Shown here one piece after another: positions 25,901 through 37,039 of a stretch of DNA of 64,000 nt (the first letter of the stretch is position 1; each line of letters opens with the position of its first letter). The position numbers were made by a program, and so were the translations under genes. The stretch spans positions 11,357,616 to 11,421,615 of the forward strand of contig NC_135015.1 of assembly GCF_051020955.1 (NCBI RefSeq), read 5' to 3'. This stretch comes from Megalopta genalis. Its lineage: Eukaryota; Arthropoda; Insecta; Hymenoptera; Halictidae. The notes beneath the pieces were generated by a model. It saw nothing but the letters and a program-made list of their open reading frames with translations. It ran no database searches and was not told the origin of the DNA.

Positions 25901-26328
25901 GAAAGCTATAATCGTTTGTGGCTAACGCTTCCGACAATATCCGACACCTTATACAATCTCCCGATCTCGGGAAATTTCGATCGCTCTCAACGACGTCCAG
26001 GTACGAAATTTCGTTTTCCACATTGTTTCTAGAAACACACCGTATGCAACCGGCTCCTGTCCGTCGAGACGTGGAATTCGAGAAACTTCCGTATAATACG
26101 GCGTTTCCCGTGCAAGAAACACAAAATGCGAGCGGCGAACTTCACAAAAGTGCATTGGCCCGTATCGCGAAGTTTATGAAGATCCCTCATCAAAATGTAA
26201 GCAACCGAGACTAACATACTACATCGGGGAAGCGAAGCACAGAAACAGAGAGCCCAAGGTTTTTTCCCTACAAAAGGGTTCCTTCCGTTGTCTGTAAAGA
26301 AGAAGACATCGCCGTGCATTGTTCGACG
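22908..26328. other. gene-less stretch
   Basis: A GC-rich first part (to about 23,900) gives several overlapping frames on both strands, none recognisable. The remainder is mixed. A short GA run lies at about 25,595-25,616. Confidence 0.5.
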
Positions 26329-26577
26329 TTAACACGTTCCGTGCCACGTGTACCATCGATGGTACACGCTTGCATGTTTACTTAGTGAACTGAACAAATT
26401 GTTTACAAGAAATTTAGAACCGAAGAATCAATTTCCACCGCAAGAATGGGCGTTGATAAGTTTTTGTTACGTTGTTATGTGTACGAGAATTAATAATTGC
26501 ACGTAATACATCAAGTTTTAGTAAAATATCAAAGTGTGAAGATTCGAGTAAAAAAAGCTCGGCACGGAACGTGTTAA
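26329..26577. mobile_element. TTAA-flanked MITE, copy 2 (piggyBac-like)
   Basis: Same orientation and same 249 bases as the unit at 3560-3808, with no difference seen on reading through both. The ends are TTAACACGTTCCGTGCC and its inverse. Flanking DNA differs at the two sites, which confirms separate insertions and not one segmental duplication. Confidence 0.85.
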
Positions 26578-29500
26578 CGCGTGATCGAACTTACCATCCG
26601 CTAATTGGTAAGGCATAACATTCTGCAGCAATGACTGCAACAGTAAGTTGACTTCGATTGCGCGACATGGAAACGAATATTCACCGTGAGGATAATAAAC
26701 ACGGTACGCGGAATAAACGCGCGCTATACCTTGTCCGAACACGCGGTCAAGTATTTCATGATTGTGCTCCGAATTTTCGCGAGAAATGCGCGAACGCGCG
26801 CGCAGAGAACGGTTAGAGAAGAAACGATTGCAAGAGATAAGTGCCGTGTCGTGCGGGTGCATACAACGTGCTGCAACCGGGATTCCGCGGTTAAAGATCG
26901 GTAATGAGACTAAGGGGAAGACAATCGATCCGATGGGAGAGGTCCGCGTGTTCTACACGCTTCCTCGTTCTGCGGAAATTGCTGCGAGCCGTTTCGGAGA
27001 AATCGGACGCTGCTGCGATACGGCGCGGGACGCGTCTGGCGTTGTTGCGCAACGCAATCTGGATCGGTGTGTTTTTCGTTTTACAATTTAAAGAATCGTG
27101 ACTTGGCGCTTGCATCAATCTCCATTGTGCCTTCCGTCGAGTGTCTCGCGGTGTACGAATAAGGAGGTCCTTTCACGTTCGCGTCGCGTCCTTTTTCTTC
27201 TTCTCCCCTCCCCCCCCCCCCTCCCTTCTTCCGTCGATGTACACGCGTACGTGGAAATCCGTCGGCGTTACGTCAGGAGCTTCCCACTGTACACGCGCGC
27301 CGATTGCGCCGGCGAACGTTATCGCGAAATCTCGATGCGTTATTATTTCCGCTAACCGCATACACGATTCCCGCGCGGCGATCAGCTCGCGTCTTCTTCG
27401 CATCGCGTGCCGCGCGGCGATTAAGCAATTTACGCGCGCCCGGGGTATTTCATTAATACCGACGCAACATTGTCGAGCGAGCCGCGCACACGCAGCAATT
27501 ACCATTTCAGCGTATTTGTTTTTCGTCCGGCTTTTCTTTCTCACGCGACAACCCTTCATTCATACGGAGAGCCACTCGTTCGGCGGCGAGCGGTTTTCCT
27601 TCGACACGAAATCGCGTAACAAATTACACGTTGATGAATGTCCAACCAGTTATTGCGGTAACGGGCGATCGTTCGTTGAGCCGCGAGATCCTGCTAGAGA
27701 AATCTCGATAAAAAATAATAAGAGCGAGCCTGCACGCCTATTGGAAAGTGATGACCGAAAGCGACTGTGTTTCAACACGGAGAGGGGCCACTTGTTTCCA
27801 GCGAAACAGCGCGAAAGAGCGCAACCATCGCCGCGATCGTTATCGCTAAACGGTACATCGCACGCAGTGATATAGAGTGGTGCAGGAATGCGAGTACGCG
27901 CTAGAAAACTGGAACTTACTGCACGCATGACGAACCGTTGCACAGTTTTTGCTAGCCGACGGACCATTTTTTTTTTTTGTTCCACCTTGGCCCGATATGA
28001 CGAAACGATTTTATCGTCTATTCGCACTCTTCGTTTGCGAGCAAGCTACCTTTCACTAAGCACGTGAACATCGTGTAAACAAAACTTTGGCAAATCGAAT
28101 AGAGCGTGATTCGCGAGATACGTCTCGAGGATTCTACGCGGTGTATTGCTCGGATGCGGAACACGACGAATCGTCGCGAACTCACAGAAGGATCACGGAT
28201 CTCTCCCCGTCTCTGTTCTTTCTTTTTTGTTCGAGGATCCGCAAATTTCGCGAGGGCTGCGCGACGACGACGACGGGCGACACGTCGCGGCAACGTGAAA
28301 GGAGTATAGAATCCTTCATTCCACACGATCCGTCACGTTCGTCGATAGACGAGCTTGTTTGCTCGAGAAATGATTGTCAACGTTACGTTAATATTGGTAC
28401 AGTCAACAGCCATGCGCTTCCGGTTTGCGTTTTACTTGTAAATTCGAAGCTTGCCGCTGCAGCGCGAAGCCAGCGGGTGTGTAATTACGGAATGCCAACC
28501 AAGAATTTGATGCAGACTAACCGAAAAGTAGATCACGATTACGTGAACCAGGCTTCCGACTACGGGTACATTTCGATTTCCGAGACAACCGTTCGATTTC
28601 GAAGTGCGATGGTTTTCCGATTTCTTTTGTTCCAAACGACTAAGAAACTTCGTTGCCACGATCTTTCGTCCACGCTTTAACAAGTTCCATAATTCTTCAG
28701 ATAAATAAAAAGGTAAAACTTTCTGTAAGCGGTCGAATACTTTCACGGTAAGACGTTGCTGCCATTTTAGTTCTACTCATATGATACAAGGAAGGAGATT
28801 ACTTCCTTTATTTAGCACCTAGCCGACTATAACCGACACTGCAATAAAAAAAGAACAAAGTGAAGAAGTCGATTTTTTGAATTTCTAAACGAAACTACCG
28901 CTTCGATTAGCGTCTCACGCCAGGAGTATTGAACCCATCAAGGTAACTAATTCCGGTTGAACTCATAAAAGTGCTGCATGCTTAATGAAGCAAATGTATT
29001 CTATCTGTGGGACACTACGATAAGTCTCGTGAATCATCAGGAAATGCACTTCCAGACGTACAAGTTAATTCGAGTAGACACTTCGACCGTGGAACGACGC
29101 TGGCGTTAACGATCTTATCGGCACAGCAGTGGCGGAGTTGAAACCAAGAAAGGGAAGCAAATTTTCTAGACGGAAGATAAGCGTCGGAGAAATGTACGAT
29201 CCCGTTCGTTTACATATTACGACGATTCGAGAGAAAAATTTCTACGATGAAAGGCACAGCCGAGACGACATTAATATTAATATTTATCGTCGTATTAACC
29301 GGTCAATCGTGTCGCGGAACCGAAGACAGTAACTTTCCTCGGAAGTGGATCATCTAGAAATTCCTGGTATTGCACAACCCCGGCAGGATTATTTATTTAA
29401 ATTCCGCTCGTGCCTCATCAACAATCTGTCTCACATGATGCAGAACATTATCGACCTTTCTACTCCCTCTTCGGGAGTTACCGGTCTGCCTCTCCCTTTT

Positions 29501-31228
29501 TGTGTTTCTTATTTGCATCGTCGCGGAGAAACTTTCCAGTTTCCACGGCACCGGAACCACCCATTGCGATCGAAAGTTCCCTGTGTGCCAAAACCGTCGC
29601 AGGCTTTTGAAAAATCTTTCCGACGCGGCGATGTCGTAACGCCCTGTCGCGGCATTCAGACATGCAGCGATTGAGTCAACGACACTGCGTTCAGCAACGG
29701 TCGCTGCATATCATGCATCGTCATGCAACATCGTCCGCGGCACTACAATAAATGCGAGTCGCATGTCGCATTGCACGCGTGTTGGCTCGACGTTACTACA
29801 TACGCGCGGCTACTTCCGTGAAGCTGTTGTTTGGATTAGAATCAACGTTCTGTTTATAGAATGGGAAACAATGTCGCTGAACAATCTCTAGGAAGCGACC
29901 ATCCGAGAATTTTGTCTTCGTTCGTTCTGTTGCACAGAATGCTGCATCAGAATCATTATGCAATGATATCCAACGGAGTACGTATGTATAGCGGACTCGG
30001 TGCAACCGATTCTAGAAAGTGTTCGCATGCGAAAATTTTCACATAATGGAAGAAATAAAATTAACACGATTGATTTATGAACAACATCGTACTCCTCCTA
30101 GATTAAAACTGTTTCGTTTTAACTAAATCGTGGAGATCGAAGATATTGATCCCAGGTTGCTAAGAAACTGCTTGAAGTTTTCTGTAGCTGTATTATTTTC
30201 GGTAAATTTTTCTTTGCCTAACTTACGATTATCGTGAAAACCACTTTAAAATTTGGATTTCTTTTTAATTTCAAATTTGTCTTCTATTTTTTTTTTTTTT
30301 TTTTTTTTAACTAGAATGTATCATACATAGTAATGAAGACTTTTGAATATCAAACTTAAGCATGTGTACGACAGTAAAATTTAGATAAGCGAGACTATTA
30401 CAAAGTTACTATGGACAACAATTTAAACAGTTTTTTATAAGTTTGTTAGGGCATACCCTATTGAACTTAGCATAAATTCATGTAAAAGCCATTAAAAGAA
30501 TAAAATCGGAAGAAAATTGTCGTTGTGGGGAACAAATAAGTTCGTATGTACACAGTAAATATGTATAGTTCATTTTATAAAAAGATAGACTTTTCCATTT
30601 TTCTTTAATACGCATGCTTTAAAAGGACTACATAATTACATATCAATAGAGAAATTGTCACTGTAAGATGGAATTAAAGGTACTCACTATATTGGATTAT
30701 GATGGTATTAAAATTAATTAACTTAATAAAGCGCATTTTAAATTCCATTCGCTAACCGTATTAGTAACGAAAATAGAATTTTATTCCAGTTTCTTTCCTT
30801 ATATTTATCTACAAAAATATGAAATTGAATTCAACTATTGCTAATCGTAGATTGCATATATTTTACAGTATCTTTCCATTAATACGACTTTCATACTAAT
30901 AAGTACAAAGCACGGTAATAAATCAAATTCGCAAGTTTGAAATTAAAACGAATTTATACATCAACGCCATAAATTTAAATTCACTTTAGATTCAATCATT
31001 ATTTCTTTACATGATGCAATATTAAAATTTAATCAAAGGCTATAATACAAGCCTATAAATGAGAGAAAATTATTACACAAGGTGTATCATAAGATGCGAA
31101 ATTTACTCTAGAAGTGGACAGGTGACACTGTGCATAGTAACGAGTTGTACTGATTATAATTAATTATCCATACATAGATTTAAATATTATACAGTTAACA
31201 TAATTAAATTTACAATTTACAAGTCATG
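26578..31228. other. gene-less stretch (GC-rich then AT-rich)
   Basis: From about 26,700 to 29,700 the DNA is CpG-rich and carries long overlapping frames on both strands (for example 27141-27875 plus and 28087-28680 plus). Their products are arginine/serine-rich with no recognisable domain and look like composition effects. From 30,000 it becomes AT-rich, with a T run at 30,287-30,308. It ends as the 3' flank of the minus-strand gene that stops at 31229. Confidence 0.5.
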
Positions 31229-33580
31229 TTAACCAGGACTGGTATGTATAACTGCACTAACGACCCGTTTTTTTTTTTCAATCGAATTTACTTCTTGATT
31301 AGCTTTTTGTTCAGTAGAATAAATGCCTGATGTTTGTTCTGCTTCGATTGGTGTTTTCATATCAGTACAATTGCCAATAGGCGTGGCATTATCATTTACT
31401 GTATTAGAATCGCTACTACTACTATTACTACCAAAGCTATTAAGACTCACAGTGGCAGCTTGCTTTAAAGCTAGATACTCATCCACAGAACCCAGTGGAT
31501 GGTTCTCTGAAACTTTTTTATCTACAGTTTCTATCACTGGGGATGTGGAAGGAGAATTTGGAGATCCAGAAAGTTTAGACAGCCTTTGTCGTTCCCTCAA
31601 CCGTTTTCGTATTTCTGACTGTATCTTCGAGTCTTTAATTACATTTTGAACATCATCCGTTTGATAGTATCGACTAGCCCATGTTTCAGTCCCATTTGAC
31701 TTTTGTGCAGAGGACGTTTCTACTTCAGACTTAGTTTGTTCAACTGTCTGCAGTTTCTTTTTATTTTTGTCGGTCTCACTATTCTCTATGTCATCAATGT
31801 CACAGTAATTATCTAAGTCAATTATTTCATCCAAATCACTGGATATTTCTTCATTCAAGTTTGCTTTGTTTAATGCATCTAAATGCTCTGTTGAAGTTTC
31901 TTTTTTTGGCACTAACTTGTCCTGAACCTTTGAATTATTACTATCTCTGATTTCATTTTCATTTAATTTAACATTTTCATTTAATTTCACATTTTCATTT
32001 AATTTAACATTTTCATTTAATTTAACATTTTCATTTAATTTCACATTTTCATTTAATTTAACATTTTCATTACCTGACTCATCATTCTTTGTGCTCTTTT
32101 TATGTTGACTTTCGCTATGCGATTTTATTTTATGTATGGTTGACTTAGAACTTGTAGTCTTTTGTTGTTCTTTAGCATGCGATCTTCTCTTTACTTTCTT
32201 TCGCTTTATACCAACTTTCGCATCACTATCGGTTAAATTATCGCTATGCAAGCGTTTAGAAGCTTCATTCTTATGTGTTTCAGATGTACCATCAATAACT
32301 TTATTATCTTTTGAATTATTTGACTCATTTGTACTTTGTGCAGTATTTGTTTCTTTGTTTTTGAAATTAACATTTTCTTCAGTTTCCATAATACGTTCGT
32401 TTTGCAATTTTTTATTTATACGTACTCCACTATGATTCTCTCCATCACTTTCACTAGATAATAACTCAATAGTGGTAGTGGGTTGGACAACTAATACTAC
32501 ATCTTCATCTTCAATATTACTGCTTTGCTGAGCACCAATAAGTCTTTCCAATTGCCTCCTGCAACTTTCTTTTTCTCTCTGTTCATCTTGTTCACTTTTA
32601 TTTCTAGCATTAGGAACAGTATTTCCTTCGATAGACTGTGCAGCATTTGGTACAATATCTTCCTCTTTCCTTATTAAAGCTCGTATTGCCCTAGCTCGCA
32701 TTTCTAATTCTAATAAATCTAATAGACTATCACCTTCTTTTTCCTTACGTTTATCCACTTCTTCCTCCTTTTTTATTTGAACGTTTTTAGGAATATTGTC
32801 AGGAGTTTTCTTATTACTACATCTATTGTCACCTTTCTTCTGTGATAAAAGTTTCCCTTTTTGTTTAACTCGTTCTTTATTCACTTTCCCCTTAAGGACC
32901 TGAGAACCTTCTTCCTTTTTAACTAAATCCTCGTCAGTAAACCATTCCTCAGTGTCTGAGATAATTTCTAAAGAAGGTCCTATTACCAGAAAAATAATGA
33001 TATAAAATACCTAAATCTCCGAATCCATAATTCTAATCGTAATGATTGATATTCATCTGAAAGTATCATTGTACCTGAATCATCAGATTCAGTTGTATCT
33101 GAAGAATCTGTCATAGTTTTTCCATTTAAAATGCACAATATACGAGATTTTGACATACCGCTTAATTCATTTCCACACCACTCTTCCAATTGACCTAAAT
33201 CCATTTTCTACGAAGAATTACACATATTTAAATGAGAAATTTTTGCAAACAACAACCTTACCTTTAATATTTGTGGTAACATCATTTGTATTTTTTCTGC
33301 TTTCACAGATTTAAAAAGTTGGCGAGCTAATTCTCGACGATCCGATAAATATTCTTTAATTGATTTCAAATCTTGCATATCAACTTCCTCATCAGATGAC
33401 AGAGAGGAAGATGAACCGGACGAACTAACATCATCCTGAAATTTTAATTAAACTTAATATATTCATCTGAAGTATTTGACAAAAACGTTGAACATGTATG
33501 CAAGTATCAAGATAAGAACAATAATAATGTAAAATAGTAATAACCTTAACACTTTGTGCACTCCTCTTTAATTTTGACAT
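31229..33580 (-). CDS. CAAP1: CAAP1-like protein (caspase activity and apoptosis inhibitor 1 homologue)
   Basis: Four exons: 33545-33580, 33262-33435, 33075-33207 and 31229-32979, about 697 residues. Residues 30-115 carry the family's conserved region: a YLSDRRELARQLFKSVK helix, KIQMMLPQILK, then LEEWCGNELSGMSKSRILCILNG. This matches the CAAP1 pattern of a display-order Lys/Leu helix, MLP.ILK and a Cys-containing LEWC helix. A second conserved helix, LLDLLELEMRARAIRALI, lies near residue 200. The rest is long, Ser/Lys/Glu-rich and probably disordered. It includes six tandem NENVKL repeats (18-bp units, 31964-32071). Human CAAP1 (about 360 residues) is known as a negative regulator of caspase activity; the same role here is inferred. 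It is transcribed away from TIM29 across a 1.9-kb gap. Exon 3 has a second reading: skipping the donor at 33074 runs to a stop at 32983 and would give a short form with the conserved region only. Confidence 0.82.
31952..32071 (-). repeat. 18-bp in-frame tandem repeat within the CAAP1 homologue
   Basis: Six copies of an 18-base unit encode NENVKL, followed by a partial NENE unit. Copies differ only at a synonymous third position here and there. Copy number is likely to vary between individuals because units are a multiple of three. Confidence 0.95.
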
Positions 33581-33988
33581 GTTTCCTTTTTGGAATAGTA
33601 TACACAAAATTCACGCAAACTTTATGTTAGTTTTTAAAACCATTCTCCAAATGACAGAAGCAATATACAACTGAACTGAACCAAATTAAACAAACTTCAA
33701 GTGGTCACATACGAAGTACAAGCTGTTTACGTCAGACTATTTACGTCAAAAATGTTCCAGGAACGAGTTCTTGAATTGAGAGAACGCAGCGAATTGCTGT
33801 GTTCTAATTGGTTGACGATTCGCAACTGAACAGTGCTGCCCTCATAGTCAATAACAAAGATAGGAAATAGCAAGTAAGCAAGACAGCACGGCATCAGCAC
33901 ACACATGCGAAACGAGTCACACCAACACCAATCTAGTTTGTTTCATTTTACCGTGCTGACGGTCTCACTTTTTTCGTGCATCCATATA

Positions 33989-34930
33989 CAGGGTGTCCCA
34001 AAATTATGGTATTTCCGAGAAACGAAGGATTCCTGAGATCATTTGAAACAACTTTTTCCTTAGCGGAAACGTGATCCGCGGCCTTGTTTACGAGTTATTA
34101 ATGAAAAACAGTAACCAATAAGAAGCGAGGGCGCGAAGTTCGAGAGCCCGCAGCACGAGGCTTTGACAGAAAGTTCGTGCCGTTTCTACCTAAGGTGACT
34201 CCGACCGCATCCCTTCCTCGGTAAGGCCATTGACCTGGGATCTACAGAACATTGTGCGAGGTGAGTGCATCGACATCGTGAATTGTGATCTTGAATTTCC
34301 AAGCAGCAAATGCATCCTCATCGAAATGGGTAAGTTTACTATTAATCATATTCTTCACAATTCTTAAATAAACATGTCCCTCGTGTTTTTTGACGCGATT
34401 TATTATTGAATTAGTTTTACGAATCGTTCGTTTAATTCTGTTTGGATACGGAATTATTGAAACAAAAATATCTTTTGCGTAAGCTAGACTTACTGATTAT
34501 TATGTGAGATTTTCTTATTGTTAATCTTCACTGTAATCGGCTCAATTAATAATTAAAACGGCTGTCACGGTTAAACTACTTACTATTTCGGCTCCGAAAA
34601 ATTAGTAAATATTCTTCAGACGTTCCAAAGTAAAGGTTAACTGCGTTTTTCTTAAAAATATCACTATTACGTAGTAAAAAAAATCCGGAAAGTTCACGCT
34701 CCGTGACTTGTTCAATACTTCGAACGCGGTTCGAGTTCGTCCTGATCTTCTGTCAAAGCCTCGTGCTGCGGGCTCTCGAACTTCGCGCCCTCGCTTCTTA
34801 TTGGTTACTGTTTTTCATTAATAACTCGTAAACAAGGCTGCGGATCGTGTTTCCGCTAAGGAAAAAGTTGCTTCAAATGACCTCAGGAACCCCTCATTTC
34901 TCGGAAATACGATGATTTTGGGACACCCTG
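33989..34930. mobile_element. 942-bp element with 182-bp terminal inverted repeats
   Basis: Arms at 33989-34170 and 34749-34930 are inverted copies, starting CAGGGTGTCCCAAAAT. Identity is about 93 percent overall. All differences are in the outer half, and roughly the inner 88 bases of each arm are identical. The 578-base centre has no supported coding region. No target duplication is obvious, so the superfamily is left open. It lies between the start codons of the CAAP1 homologue (33580, minus) and TIM29 (35490, plus), that is, within their shared upstream DNA. Transcripts through it could fold into a long hairpin. Confidence 0.8.
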
Positions 34931-35489
34931 AATGCGTTCTGAATTGGGGAAAGAAAAAGCTCTTGAATTGAGAGACGACTCTACACTCGTTTTCGTTTAT
35001 GTTTGACTAGTTACTTTTACACTGTTGCAGTGGCGCGAATATTGTGTATATTCAAAGTTATGATATAAAGTTCATGTTATAAAAAATTCAGACACGTGAA
35101 TTCCTCACGTCATCAAGATAAAATAATATTCTTAACATAGTATTTACTATTTTAAGAAAACAATTTGCATAATATTATTTAACTTCCTCAAACATGAAAT
35201 AATATACATACAAATAAATTTGTTTCCTTTGATAAGATTTATTAGTTTATTTATTATTAGTTTATTTATTGATCAGCTTTACGAAGTTTTATTTAAAATG
35301 ACCAATTTTTATGTTTAAATTATGGAAAATATGAGAATATCACGAGTTCAGTGACTAAAGTTAACCTATATGGTTCTTAACAACACATTTAACCTATGTA
35401 CTTTCTTGCGAACGTGTTTCGAATAGAACAAAATACATAGTGTGACTGAATTTATGTTTCCGAGATTTTTAATGTCATAATTGACCAAC

Positions 35490-36321
35490 ATGAGTTACAA
35501 GCAGCTTGTTCAGTTACAAAACTACAAATTCATTTCAAAATTGAAAAATTCAGTTAATGACATTTCTCAGAAAGTACAAAACTTTGAAACACCGGAAAGA
35601 CTAAAAGGAACATTTCTTGAGCGATGGGGTAAGTGAATCGTAGATAACTTATAAAAACGAAATAAAATGATATAACAAATGCCTAATTTTATCAAAATAT
35701 ATCTTTTAGGAAGATATTGGAAAGATGTTTACATTGACTACAAGGATGTAGCAGAAAACGTTGTTAAAGAATGCAAAGTAAAACCAATAAAGGCTACAAC
35801 ATATACAACTCGTATGTATCATTTATAATTGATGAACTATAATTAGTTCTTTTATTATACATAGTCAAGTATAAAAAATTAGAAATTCTGTTATTGTTAA
35901 TTAATTGCGTGTTCCATTAGTTACAGCACTCTGTGTGTGTTTAAATAAATACAATCCAGATGAATCTTCCTTTCAAGAACAATTATTACAAAATACTATG
36001 AAATTAATGCAAGTTGGAGAACCCATACGAAATCCAGTATCTGAAAATCATGTCAAGTGGCTAGGACAATGTTATAATGAAGGAATCATACGACGATTAA
36101 ATTTAGGTATTTTTTCAATAATGTGGGTAGACAACTATGATGAAGCATGTTCTTTATATAAAACAGTGTGTTCTTATTTACAACCTCGGTATATAACGTT
36201 TCATCAAAGAATAGTCGATATAGGAATCTTAGGTAAATGGTGGATCTTAGAGGATAGAATGAAAGATTATGATATAAATGAACTAGAATTTAGCAATGTA
36301 AAATATGAACAAAATATCTAA
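35490..36321 (+). CDS. TIMM29: TIM29, mitochondrial inner-membrane translocase subunit
   Basis: Three exons: 35490-35628, 35710-35811 and 35921-36321, phases 1 and 1, about 213 residues (human protein 260). The start ATG opens MSYKQLVQLQNYKF and no better upstream start is in frame. Features shared with the family: GTFLERWGRYWKDVYIDYKDVAENV near residue 40; one membrane segment (TTLTALCVCLN) near residue 80; a NLGIFSIMWVDNYDEACSLY block; and the C-terminal signature CSYLQPRYITFHQRIVDIG then GKWWILEDRMKDYDINE. In animals TIM29 stabilises the TIM22 carrier translocase and contacts TOM. The role here follows from family membership. It converges on the branching-enzyme gene. The nearest clear AATAAA is at 36752-36757. 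The protein lacks most of the hydrophilic tail of the human form. Confidence 0.9.
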
Positions 36322-37039
36322 TTTAATGTAAATATAGACTGTAGAAACTTGGTTTCTAAAAAAAAATTTTTTCCTTGGTTTGGAAAAAATTTTTCATGTA
36401 CAAATACAAAAAACTGTAATTTTTCTTGAAATTAAATGACTAGCAACTTTGTAGAGGAAGAATATTATGTTAATATCATGAAACTTATTTCATATAATAC
36501 GATTTAATAACATTTTGTTTATTATAAATTTATTTCGTGAAATATATGATTTTATTATATATTCTTTTATTTTGTAAACCATGAAAATTGTTTCCTAAAT
36601 AATTTATATTAGAAATATAAATTAAATTAACTAAGAACAACTTCAGATGTTATACTAGTAATAAATATTACATCACTTTAAAACATACCCATTTTATTAA
36701 AAACATTTTGTAGTTGCTAAAAGTATAGTATCTAAAAATATAAATTTGTCAATAAAGTATATGTAACATTCTTAAATGAATATAGTTTCTAACATAAGAA
36801 GATTAGTGAGTATATTTGTATTGAGTATAGTACGATTTTGAATAAATATGTGTGAAGTTTTGTGTCAAAGTATAGTGTGGTAAAGAGTTATGTTGAGTTT
36901 CGAGAAAATTTGTACTTTTTCTACGAGTATAATTTTTTAAAAAAGATTTTGGTTTTAAACTTTGGTACAAAAAATAATTTCATTTTCTTTGCACGTAGGA
37001 CTTAATATTAGTTCTTATTTCGGCTATACCCATATGTGA
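36322..37039. other. AT-rich gap between convergent 3' ends
   Basis: An AT-rich 0.7-kb stretch between the stop codons of TIM29 (plus) and the branching enzyme (minus). It contains AATAAA on both strands (for example plus at 36752), so the two 3' untranslated regions may overlap. No gene is seen. Confidence 0.6.

Noticed and set aside
27141..28680. Long open frames on both strands (up to 244 codons)
   Set aside because: They overlap each other on both strands in CpG-rich DNA, and the products are Arg/Ser-rich with no domain or family pattern. No splice-linked partner exons were found. This is best explained by low stop-codon frequency.
32983..33074. Donor at the end of the exon 3 open frame (TTTAG|GTATTT near 33015) for CAAP1
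   Set aside because: It leaves two bases and puts exon 4 out of frame. The donor at 33074 (TCAG|GTACAA) leaves one base and restores the frame.
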